Assembly: GCA_026985835.1 (NCBI GenBank)
Contig: JALSPS010000104.1
Span: forward strand, 1-6,763
Source of the DNA: Candidatus Kaiserbacteria bacterium
Lineage (GTDB): Bacteria; Patescibacteriota; Minisyncoccia; Phycocordibacterales; UBA2100
Length of the DNA stretch: 6,763 nt
Direction: 5' to 3'
Each line of letters opens with the position of its first letter. Positions within the stretch are counted from its first letter, which is position 1. This document shows positions 1 to 5,525 of this stretch, in pieces. The notes below the pieces were generated by a model. It saw only the letters and a program-made list of their open reading frames with translations, ran no database searches and had not been told where the DNA came from. The translations under genes were made by a program, and so were the position numbers.

Positions 1-2
1 GA

Positions 3-3000
3 TTTGGGAATAAATACATTAATCAAACAAAATTAAATAATCCTACGGTTATGCAAGACTACTGGGCTCATCTGTCGCGCAAAGCAGTAGGCTCGGGAGT
101 GGCTTTGCTTGACCTCTTTTTCCGAGAAGTTGAAAAGGAAAAGAAGACCGGTACGCTTGCAACAGCAAATATATCATATACTGATGCAAAAACAGCTATA
201 GATGAATACGATAATAGAACGCAAGGTGGACCATTTGCGGTCACCGGGTTAGATAGCGTTGGAGTTTTAGAGCTTGATAATATGTATGAAAGACTATCAG
301 GCGCATATTTAGCAGACGAGTATTATCATATTATGAGCGCGCAAGAAAGGCTAAAGGTGGCAAATGCCCTTAAGGAGTATGAGTCATATGCAGGGGCGCC
401 TAAGGGAACGCAATTTGCTTCTGCGCTTAACGCGTTTGATAAGGCGCCGGCGCCGAAGGCGCCGGCAAAACCAACCACGAAACCAAAACCAGCTCCAAAA
501 CCAGCGCCACAAAAATCCAAAAAAACATCAAAATTAAAGTCAGCAAAAATACCACTCAAGCCTGAGCAAATCAAGCAAAAAACAAAATCAGCGCCGGCAC
601 CAAAACCAAAACAACAAAAACTCGCTCTAACACCTGTACAACTAAAAGGGGTGCCAAATAAATCGACATATACATCAGACCCGTCCCCAAGCCCATCTCC
701 GTTTGCTCCCGGCGGATATGCATTTGGGGCTGGCGGAGGAGGAGCACAATCAAACTCAAAACCCGAAGAACCATCTCTTTTCTTAAAACTAACTACGCAA
801 AATTTAACGACAAGACAAGACACGATGCAAATACAAGGAGAAACGAATGCGGATACGGTAATTCTTTCAATAAAACATTCAACAACAACAGTGAGTATAA
901 ATAATAACAACTTTACTCAAACAATTTCCCTCCAAGAGGGTGAAAACATTATTTCTGTAATTGCAAAAAAGGGTAATCAAGAAAAAAAAGAAACATTAAG
1001 TATAACAAAGGATTCAACACCTCCTCAAATTGTTTTATCAGCACAAAATTGTATAAATTCAAATCCTGAGGACATATGCTTGGTTTTCCCGGGCGATGTG
1101 AATATATCTTGGAGAGCCTTGAAAGCAGAGAGAGTATTTTTAAATAATGCCACGACATCAATATCGTCATCAACAACTATTACTTTGGCAGATAATGAGA
1201 CAAATTTAATAACCATTAAAGCGCAAGACGCCCTCTTAAACACTTCAATAAAACAATTGCGAATAATTGCAAATTCACACCCGCTAACAATAAACGAAAT
1301 TGCATCTGGCGCTGATAGCTGGGTTGAAGTTTATAATAATTCATCTTCCATAATAAATTTAGATTCTTGGAATATAATTGCGGGTGAAGCAACAACAACC
1401 CTGTCCGGTTTTTTGGATGGTGGCAAGTATGCTATTTTTAGTATCGCTCCCGATAATTTCAATAGAACGATAATGCTAAAAAACGGAACCACAACATTTG
1501 AAACTGTTCATTCTTGCTTACAACAAGCTTGCGATACGGAGTACTCGTTGGAAAAATATGAACCGTTTACTTATGGTGATGACGCAAAATGGAAACTTAA
1601 TAATGGATACATAAGTAATGCCGATAATATAAAGGCAACTCCCGGAGAAAGGAACAGTATAAATTATGAAATAGATGCAAGTACAATCCTCTCAAAAAAC
1701 AAAACTCTAACAAAAGCAAATTCCCCATATTTAATTACAGATAGTGGTTTTGTTATACCGGAAGGCAAAACCCTTGAAATAACCGATGGTGTTGTAATAA
1801 AAATGGCAAATCCAAATTCAAGATTAACGGTACACGGTACACTAAAAAGTATTGGCGCTGAAGATTCTCATATTGTATTTACATCTCTTAAAGACGATAC
1901 TTTTGCAGGAGATACCAATTTTGATAAAGACAAAACTGCTCCAGAGCCGGGAGATTGGGGAGGAATTATAATTTACTCTGATGGATCATCTTTTAATTAT
2001 ACGGATCTTCTTTATGGCGGAAATCCAGGTTTGCCAAAAGAATATATGAATGCATCTGTCTATGCGCAAAACGCATCTTTTGATATGAATAATACGCGAA
2101 TTAGCTTTTCAAAAGAAAATGCAGTTTCGTTAAATGATAGTGCAAGTACAATAAATCACTCATTTTTTACAGATAATAATTTTGAAGGGAGATATTCTGC
2201 CGGATTGAGAGTGGTTGGAAAAAGTGATTTTAAACTAATGAATTCAGAATTTAAAAATAATAAAATCGGTCTTCATACGGAATATGTTGAATCAAATGGT
2301 TTTTTGGTAAAAAATAATAAGTTTATAGATAATAAGGCAGAAGCTATAAGGAGTCATGGGCGAATTGGTTCATACTCTGAAAATTCGGCTTCTGGGAATC
2401 TTATAAACGGCATAACATTTGAAAGCACAGCTGTTCCAGAGAATGAATCAGTTACATTGCATCACAATCAAATACCTTATGTTCTAACCAACACAGTTTA
2501 CATTAATGGTGAATTAAATATAGATCCCGGAGTGATAATAAAAGGTTTTGCAGATATGTATAGCCCTGGAGATGCTGTTAAAAATAAGGGACATTTAATA
2601 GTATATGGAAATTTAAATATAAATGGTACTTCGGAAAGCCCAGTTATTTTTACATCTGTATTAGATGATGATATTAAAGGAGAAGGGATAACATATGCAA
2701 CAGAACTAGAGTCTCCAAATCATGGAGATTGGAAAGGTATCAGTGTAATAAATAATGGGAAACTTGCTCAAGCAAATATAAAACATACTAAAATAAAATA
2801 TGCCGGTTATCATAGGTATGATGATTATTATGGAGCAATAAACTCATTCGGTGAAGCGCATTTAACGATTGAAGACTCAGTCATAAAAGACAATGTTAAT
2901 TATGGTATACTTTTGCAAAAAGATGGAGTTTTGACAATAAAAAATACTAAAATAGAAAACAGTTATACCGGAATACAGCTTGGTAAATTTAAAAGAAGGA

Positions 3001-3170
3001 AAAACAGAGCCGCTTTTGCAAGTCTGTATGATATGATATTTGAAAATAATGCAAATCTTGATATAGCGGTTAAAGGTATAGGATCAAAATTAAGTTGTAA
3101 TACGGCACAATGTAATGCGCAAGAAGGAAAAACTTATCCGGATCCGCTAGAGGTTGAACTTATCAAATAA
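3..3170 (+). CDS. Large secreted/surface protein, Ig-like + lamin-tail + beta-helix domains (5' partial)
   Basis: Probable extracellular multidomain protein; function not recognised. Residues are numbered from the ATG at 51 (1039 aa). Domains: 1-130 mostly helical, unrecognised; 131-205 Lys/Pro/Ala linker (KAPAPKAPAK, KPKPAPKPAP); 209-232 Ser-Pro then Gly-rich (PSPSPSPFAPGG, AGGGGA); about 243-322 and 325-408 Ig-like beta domains; about 411-537 lamin-tail-like (LTINEIASGADSWVEVYN); about 552-790 and 805-1010 two right-handed beta-helix units, each with a 'GDW(G/K)GI' motif. The only cysteines form close pairs (334/343, 489/494, 1016/1021). There is no LPXTG motif or C-terminal membrane anchor. 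Start: the frame has no stop between the window edge and 51, and the residues after ATG51 do not form a convincing signal peptide, so the true start is probably upstream. ATG51 is preceded by GTT, so TTATG as at other starts here, and stays possible. A role in adhesion or in the surface coat is inference. The gene lies on the same strand as the ribosomal genes, 145 bases upstream of rpsS. Confidence 0.85.
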   Translation, partial: FGNKYINQTKLNNPTVMQDYWAHLSRKAVGSGVALLDLFFREVEKEKKTGTLATANISYTDAKTAIDEYDNRTQGGPFAVTGLDSVGVLELDNMYERLSGAYLADEYYHIMSAQERLKVANALKEYESYAGAPKGTQFASALNAFDKAPAPKAPAKPTTKPKPAPKPAPQKSKKTSKLKSAKIPLKPEQIKQKTKSAPAPKPKQQKLALTPVQLKGVPNKSTYTSDPSPSPSPFAPGGYAFGAGGGGAQSNSKPEEPSLFLKLTTQNLTTRQDTMQIQGETNADTVILSIKHSTTTVSINNNNFTQTISLQEGENIISVIAKKGNQEKKETLSITKDSTPPQIVLSAQNCINSNPEDICLVFPGDVNISWRALKAERVFLNNATTSISSSTTITLADNETNLITIKAQDALLNTSIKQLRIIANSHPLTINEIASGADSWVEVYNNSSSIINLDSWNIIAGEATTTLSGFLDGGKYAIFSIAPDNFNRTIMLKNGTTTFETVHSCLQQACDTEYSLEKYEPFTYGDDAKWKLNNGYISNADNIKATPGERNSINYEIDASTILSKNKTLTKANSPYLITDSGFVIPEGKTLEITDGVVIKMANPNSRLTVHGTLKSIGAEDSHIVFTSLKDDTFAGDTNFDKDKTAPEPGDWGGIIIYSDGSSFNYTDLLYGGNPGLPKEYMNASVYAQNASFDMNNTRISFSKENAVSLNDSASTINHSFFTDNNFEGRYSAGLRVVGKSDFKLMNSEFKNNKIGLHTEYVESNGFLVKNNKFIDNKAEAIRSHGRIGSYSENSASGNLINGITFESTAVPENESVTLHHNQIPYVLTNTVYINGELNIDPGVIIKGFADMYSPGDAVKNKGHLIVYGNLNINGTSESPVIFTSVLDDDIKGEGITYATELESPNHGDWKGISVINNGKLAQANIKHTKIKYAGYHRYDDYYGAINSFGEAHLTIEDSVIKDNVNYGILLQKDGVLTIKNTKIENSYTGIQLGKFKRRKNRAAFASLYDMIFENNANLDIAVKGIGSKLSCNTAQCNAQEGKTYPDPLEVELIK
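441..746 (+). repeat. Low-complexity linker-coding segment (Lys/Pro/Ala then Ser-Pro and Gly runs)
   Basis: This stretch of the surface gene encodes a disordered, strongly basic linker of Lys-Pro-Ala repeats followed by Ser-Pro repeats and a Gly-rich tract. At DNA level AAGGCGCCGGC occurs twice (441-451 and 456-466), 15 bases apart, and makes a GC-rich island in an otherwise AT-rich gene. Such linkers commonly separate an anchoring N-terminal part from exposed domains and may span a cell wall or glycan layer; that role is inference. The skewed composition also yields a long spurious reverse-strand ORF. Confidence 0.7.
1746..2420 (+). other. Beta-helix unit 1 of the surface protein
   Basis: Encodes about residues 566-790 of the surface protein. 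It opens with VIPEGKTLEITDGVVIKM, continues through LTVHGTLKSIG, IVFTSLKDD and PEPGDWGGIII, and then runs into short Asn-rich strands such as NNKIGLHTEY and FLVKNNKFIDNKAEAI. This is the pattern of right-handed parallel beta-helix rungs, where short strands alternate with Asn-containing turns. The same landmarks recur in unit 2, which suggests internal duplication. Boundaries are approximate. Confidence 0.65.
2463..3080 (+). other. Beta-helix unit 2 of the surface protein
   Basis: Encodes about residues 805-1010. The landmarks of unit 1 recur in order: YINGELNIDPGVIIKG, HLIVYGNLNINGTSESPV, VIFTSVLDDD and HGDWKGISVINNG, then rungs such as AHLTIEDSVIKDNVNYGILL and LTIKNTKIENSYTGIQL. The GDW motif lies 258 residues after that of unit 1. 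After the helix the protein ends in a short tail with the cysteine pair CNTAQC and no visible anchor. Boundaries are approximate. Confidence 0.65.
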
Positions 3171-3174
3171 CCTC
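3150..3174 (+). terminator. Weak candidate hairpin at the end of the surface gene
   Basis: GAGGTT (3150-3155) pairs with AACCTC (3169-3174) around a 13-base loop and includes the TAA stop of the surface gene. It is followed by AACAATTTTG, which is only a short T run. The stem is short and the T tract poor, so this is at best an inefficient intrinsic terminator. Read-through into the ribosomal genes is possible. An alternative pairing (GTTGA with TCAAC) competes with it. Confidence 0.2.
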
Positions 3175-3181
3175 AACAATT

Positions 3182-3208
3182 TTGTGATTTCAGGTAATTT
3201 TTTATAAT
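3182..3208 (+). promoter_or_regulatory. Weak promoter candidate P1 (TTGTGA - 15 bp - TATAAT)
   Basis: A perfect -10 hexamer, TATAAT (3203-3208), sits in the gap after the surface gene. The best -35 is TTGTGA (3182-3187), at a short 15-base spacing, and there is no extended -10 TG. Transcription would begin near 3215 and give an rpsS leader of about 100 bases that includes the eight-codon ORF at 3222. In an AT-rich genome a lone TATAAT is weak evidence, so the downstream P2 is preferred. Confidence 0.25.
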
Positions 3209-3221
3209 TTATACATAACTT

Positions 3222-3248
3222 ATGCGCAAAGTGAGAGGGGTTGGATAA
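3222..3248 (+). other. Eight-codon ORF (MRKVRGVG), possible leader peptide or chance
   Basis: ATG at 3222 opens an eight-codon frame ending in TAA at 3246-3248. The peptide MRKVRGVG has three basic residues out of eight. Its start context CTTATG is the same as that of rpsQ. It lies downstream of P1 but upstream of the P2 transcript start. The RKVRGV string resembles the conserved RP(K/T)VRG segment of ribosomal protein L2, whose gene (rplB) normally precedes rpsS. With so few residues, this could be coincidence, a leader peptide or a relic, and the sequence does not decide between them. Confidence 0.12.
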
Positions 3249-3252
3249 AAAT

Positions 3253-3281
3253 TTGACTTTTAGGTTTAAATCGCGTAATAT
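3253..3281 (+). promoter_or_regulatory. Promoter candidate P2 for the ribosomal protein operon (TTGACT - 17 bp - TAATAT)
   Basis: TTGACT (3253-3258) matches five of six -35 consensus bases. It is followed at the ideal 17-base spacing by TAATAT (3276-3281), which matches four of six -10 bases. The predicted transcript start is near 3288, giving a leader of about 28 bases before the rpsS ATG at 3316. The position fits an operon that begins at rpsS with its own promoter. It also argues against translation starting at the upstream in-frame TTG (3241), which would not be on this transcript. Confidence 0.5.
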
Positions 3282-3288
3282 ACCCTTA

Positions 3289-3302
3289 CGCTCGCTTGAG
3301 CG
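3289..3302 (+). promoter_or_regulatory. Stem-loop at the predicted 5' end of the operon mRNA
   Basis: CGCTC (3289-3293) and GAGCG (3298-3302) form a perfect five-pair GC-rich stem with loop GCTT. It lies at the start site predicted from P2 and 13 bases before the rpsS ATG, in otherwise AT-rich sequence. It could protect the mRNA 5' end or modulate rpsS translation. The overlapping near-palindrome TCGCTTGAGCGA (3292-3303) could instead be a protein-binding dyad. It is unlikely to be a terminator, because the stem is short and the following sequence, ATTGTTTATTATT, lacks a clean T run. Function is inferred only. Confidence 0.35.
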
Positions 3303-3315
3303 ATTGTTTATTATT

Positions 3316-3642
3316 ATGACACGATCACTAAAGAAAGGTCCATATATAGACGAGAAACTTTTAAAAAAAGTTTCTAATAGAAAACCAGAAGATGGGGCTA
3401 TAAAGACGTGGGCGCGCAGGTCCCAAATTGCTCCTGAATTTATTGGATTTACATTTGATGTTCATAATGGTAATAAATTTATATCCGTTACTGTAAATGA
3501 TGAAATGGTTGGTCATAGATTTGGAGAATTCGCTCCCACAAAAACATTTAGAAAACACGGAGGTAAAATGCAAAAGGAACTTGAGCAAAAAAAGCGCGAG
3601 GCTGAAATCGCTGCCGCTAAAGCTGCCAAGGCTGCCAAATAA
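3316..3642 (+). CDS. rpsS: 30S ribosomal protein S19
   Basis: S19 sits in the head of the 30S subunit, works with S13 and contacts 16S rRNA near the A-site tRNA. The 108-residue product begins [12 protein letters not shown], the conserved S19 N-terminus, and carries [14 protein letters not shown] (31-44) and [18 protein letters not shown] (61-78). The frame is open further upstream to a TTG at 3241, but the extra 25 residues match nothing in S19 and the start would precede promoter P2, so ATG at 3316 is chosen. The C-terminus is longer than the roughly 92-residue E. coli protein: after HGGKMQKE comes a charged helical tail ending [10 protein letters not shown]. No Shine-Dalgarno is visible; the start context is TTATTATG. 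It is the first gene of the run, whereas most bacteria have rplB immediately upstream. Confidence 0.96.
   Translation: MTRSLKKGPYIDEKLLKKVSNRKPEDGAIKTWARRSQIAPEFIGFTFDVHNGNKFISVTVNDEMVGHRFGEFAPTKTFRKHGGKMQKELEQKKREAEIAAAKAAKAAK
3610..3639 (+). repeat. Ala/Lys tandem repeat at the 3' end of rpsS
   Basis: The last codons of rpsS are near-identical 9-base repeats: GCTGCCAAG (3622-3630) and GCTGCCAAA (3631-3639), preceded by the related GCTGCCGCTAAA (3610-3621). They encode the [10 protein letters not shown] tail. Such short repeats could change copy number by slippage without disturbing the S19 core. Confidence 0.6.
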
Positions 3643-3653
3643 TTTGAATAAAT

Positions 3654-3974
3654 ATGAAAGCATTTTTAAAAAATTACGGACAATCACCAAGAAAAGTAAG
3701 GCTTATCGCAAGTTTGGTTCGCGGTATGCCTGTTAGCAAAGCTATCACTGTTTTGCGCTTTTCGGATAAAAAATCAGCTCCGGTAATTAAAAAACTAATT
3801 GAGTCCGCTCTTGCAAATGCCGGAGATACTGCTGAAGCATCAAAACTTATTGTTAAAGAAATTTTTGTAGATCAAGGTTTATCAATGAGAAGATGGAGAC
3901 CACGCGCTTTTGGTCGAGCTGCGCCATTTAGAAGAAGAACAAGTAAAATAACCGTCAGGTTGGGCGAAAAATAA
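3654..3974 (+). CDS. rplV: 50S ribosomal protein L22
   Basis: L22 binds 23S rRNA early in 50S assembly, and its long beta-hairpin lines the nascent-peptide exit tunnel. The 106-residue length is near the family norm of about 110. Visible hallmarks are SPRKVRLIASLVRGMPVSKA (11-30), the KKLIESALANA helix (46-56) and the tunnel hairpin MRRWRPRAFGRAAPFRRR (78-95), followed by TSKITV. The hairpin tip region WRPRAFGRA matches the place where macrolide-resistance changes occur in other bacteria; nothing here proves resistance. It starts 11 bases after rpsS and is one of two genes in the run without ATTATG (context AAATATG). No Shine-Dalgarno is seen. Confidence 0.97.
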   Translation: MKAFLKNYGQSPRKVRLIASLVRGMPVSKAITVLRFSDKKSAPVIKKLIESALANAGDTAEASKLIVKEIFVDQGLSMRRWRPRAFGRAAPFRRRTSKITVRLGEK

Positions 3975-3983
3975 TAAGTAATT

Positions 3984-4646
3984 ATGACACATACAGTACA
4001 TCCATATGCGCATAGATTAGGAATAATTCGTGACTGGAAATCACGATGGTTTGCGAATACAAAAGCTGATTTTAGACGAAATCTTGCAATAGACACAACA
4101 ATTAGAGAATTCCTTAAAAAGCGCTTGAGGGGGTTTTATGTAGATAAGGTTGAGATTACACGAAATGCAAAAACTCTAAATCTTACAATTCATACCTCAA
4201 GACCCGGAATGGTAATAGGTAGAAATGGAGAAGAAAGCGAGAAACTTTTGAATGATATAAAAAAAGCTCTCAAAAAATTAAAACTTGGCAAGAATATGCC
4301 AAATATAAAAATTGATGTTCAGGAGGTTAGATCTCCGGAATCACATGCTTCAATTGTAGCGCATATGGTTGCGGAAGGTCTGGAAAAGCGTATGCCACAT
4401 CGTCGTGTACTAAAACAAACGATAGATAAAGTAATGGCAAACAGAGATGTTGAAGGGGTCAGAATAAGAGTTTCTGGGCGTCTTGGCGGGGCTGATATGG
4501 CTCGCGCAGAATGGCTTAGAAAAGGGCGTGTTCCTTTACAAACCCTTAGGGCCGATATTGATTACGCAACTGAGTACGCAATGATCCCACAAGGAAAACT
4601 TGGAATAAAAGTTTGGATTTATAAAGGTGAAGTTTTTGATAAATAG
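3984..4646 (+). CDS. rpsC: 30S ribosomal protein S3
   Basis: S3 lies at the mRNA entry channel of the 30S subunit and contributes to helicase activity and mRNA binding. The 220-residue protein starts MTHTVHPYAHRLGI, the equivalent of the usual MGQKVHP N-terminus. It carries a type II KH domain with the GXXG loop GRNG at 79-82 in RPGMVIGRNGEESEKL, then the C-terminal S3 domain with RVSGRLGGADMARAEWLRKG (162-181) and RVPLQTLRADIDYATEYA (182-199). The length is normal, without the long C-terminal extension of some lineages. It starts 9 bases after rplV, with ATTATG and no Shine-Dalgarno. Confidence 0.98.
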   Translation: MTHTVHPYAHRLGIIRDWKSRWFANTKADFRRNLAIDTTIREFLKKRLRGFYVDKVEITRNAKTLNLTIHTSRPGMVIGRNGEESEKLLNDIKKALKKLKLGKNMPNIKIDVQEVRSPESHASIVAHMVAEGLEKRMPHRRVLKQTIDKVMANRDVEGVRIRVSGRLGGADMARAEWLRKGRVPLQTLRADIDYATEYAMIPQGKLGIKVWIYKGEVFDK

Positions 4647-4652
4647 ATTATT

Positions 4653-5075
4653 ATGTTGTTTCCAAAAAAAGCAAAACATAGAAAGTGGCAAACAGGACGC
4701 AAAAACCCTAAAAAAATGGTTCGTCCGGAAACTCGTGGCGTAACCGTTGCTTTTGGTTCTTATGGGCTAAAGGCAACATCACAAGCTCGTATTACATCAA
4801 ATCAGATTGAGGCGGCTCGTAGGGTTATTGTAAGAACAATGGGGAAGATTGGAAAGATGTGGATACGGGTTTTCCCAGATAGGCCATACACCGCGAAAGC
4901 TGCTGAAGTTGGAATGGGAAAGGGAAAAGGCGACCCCCAAGGATACGTATTTGATGTAAGGCCGGGAAGGGTATTATTTGAAGTTGACGGAGTTCCAGAG
5001 GACATAGCGCGCGAAGCTCTTCGCAAAGCGGGAACAAAACTTGCGGTGAATACAAAAATCGTAACTAGAATTTAA
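4653..5075 (+). CDS. rplP: 50S ribosomal protein L16
   Basis: L16 organises the A-site tRNA elbow region and the peptidyl-transferase surroundings of the 50S subunit. The 140-residue protein shows the family landmarks: MLFPKKAKHRKW at the N-terminus, FGSYGLKA (34-41), ITSNQIEAARRVIVR (47-61), MWIRVFPDRPYT (69-80), GMGKGKGDPQGYVF (87-100), RPGRVLFEVDGV (103-114) and a C-terminal KLAVNTKIVTR. One variation stands out: where E. coli has Arg81 in AVRMGKGKG, the arginine hydroxylated by RoxA/YcfD, this protein has glycine (EVGMGKGKG, Gly87). It starts 6 bases after rpsC with context TTATTATG. Confidence 0.98.
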   Translation: MLFPKKAKHRKWQTGRKNPKKMVRPETRGVTVAFGSYGLKATSQARITSNQIEAARRVIVRTMGKIGKMWIRVFPDRPYTAKAAEVGMGKGKGDPQGYVFDVRPGRVLFEVDGVPEDIAREALRKAGTKLAVNTKIVTRI

Positions 5076-5077
5076 TT

Positions 5078-5272
5078 ATGAAAGATTTACACAAAAAAAG
5101 CATAGGAGATTTGCAAAAGAGCTTGAAGGAGTTGCGCCAAAAACTTTTAAGCTTTAGATTTGATTCAGCCACTTCTCAGATTAAAAATGTAAAGACTGCG
5201 CGTAATTTGAAAAGAGATATAGCTCGCATCTTGACTGAAATCAATAAACGAGTAAAATCCGATAACAAATAG
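5078..5272 (+). CDS. rpmC: 50S ribosomal protein L29
   Basis: L29 is a small helical-hairpin protein near the exit of the peptide tunnel, beside L23, where it helps form the docking area for trigger factor and signal recognition particle. The 64-residue length is typical. The pattern LKELRQKLLSFRFDSATSQI (16-35) followed by NVKTARNLKRDIARILTEI (37-55) is the usual two-helix L29 layout. The gene starts only 2 bases after the rplP stop (TAATT then ATG), so translational coupling is likely. No Shine-Dalgarno is seen. Position between rplP and rpsQ agrees with the assignment. Confidence 0.95.
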   Translation: MKDLHKKSIGDLQKSLKELRQKLLSFRFDSATSQIKNVKTARNLKRDIARILTEINKRVKSDNK

Positions 5273-5275
5273 CTT

Positions 5276-5521
5276 ATGAATGATAAAAAAGAAAAAAATG
5301 GAAAAGTTTTAAAAGGGGAGGTTGTTGCGATTTCCTCGCAAGATACGATAAAGGTTGCGGTAACTCGTTTTGTAAAACACCCGAAATATAAGAAATTTAT
5401 AAAACGAGTTAAAAAGTATTTGGTTCACGACAAAGGGAATACCACAGAAATTGGAGATAAAGTTAAAATTAAAGAGGTGCGACCAATTTCCAAAAGAAAA
5501 CATTTTGAATTAATAAAATAG
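5276..5521 (+). CDS. rpsQ: 30S ribosomal protein S17
   Basis: S17 is an OB-fold protein that binds 16S rRNA in the 5' domain early in 30S assembly. The 81-residue product has the family signature HPKYKKFIKRVKKYLVHDKG (35-54), then the IGDKVKIKEVRPISKRKHFE stretch (59-78). The first strand region, GKVLKGEVVAISSQDTIKVA, is more divergent: the common DKT(V/I)VV core appears as DTIKVAV. It starts 3 bases after rpmC and 4 bases before rplN. Its start context GCTTATG is one of two in the run without ATTATG. Confidence 0.95.
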   Translation: MNDKKEKNGKVLKGEVVAISSQDTIKVAVTRFVKHPKYKKFIKRVKKYLVHDKGNTTEIGDKVKIKEVRPISKRKHFELIK

Positions 5522-5525
5522 TATT

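Noticed and set aside
326..910. Long reverse-strand ORF of 194 codons opposite the surface gene
   Set aside because: It is an antisense shadow of the Lys/Pro and Gly-rich linker; its Phe/Gly/Ala/Cys-rich translation has no domain character, and the forward frame has clear domains.
3231..3240. GTGAGAGGGG as a Shine-Dalgarno site
   Set aside because: No ATG or GTG lies at a proper distance downstream; the nearest TTG abuts it directly and would give an unsupported extension of S19.
3241..3315. TTG start giving S19 a 25-residue N-terminal extension
   Set aside because: The family N-terminus [10 protein letters not shown] starts at ATG 3316, which has the same TTATTATG context as rplP and rplE, and promoter P2 lies inside the supposed extension.
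3289..3315. Hairpin plus AT tail as an intrinsic terminator
   Set aside because: The five-pair stem is followed by mixed A/T sequence and not a U tract, and it lies immediately before rpsS, where termination would silence the operon.
3361..3690. Reverse-strand 109-codon ORF opposite rpsS
   Set aside because: It is an antisense shadow of a highly conserved ribosomal gene, with no plausible product of its own.
3497..3736. Forward 79-codon ORF bridging rpsS and rplV
   Set aside because: It overlaps two certain ribosomal genes in another frame and has no recognisable protein character.
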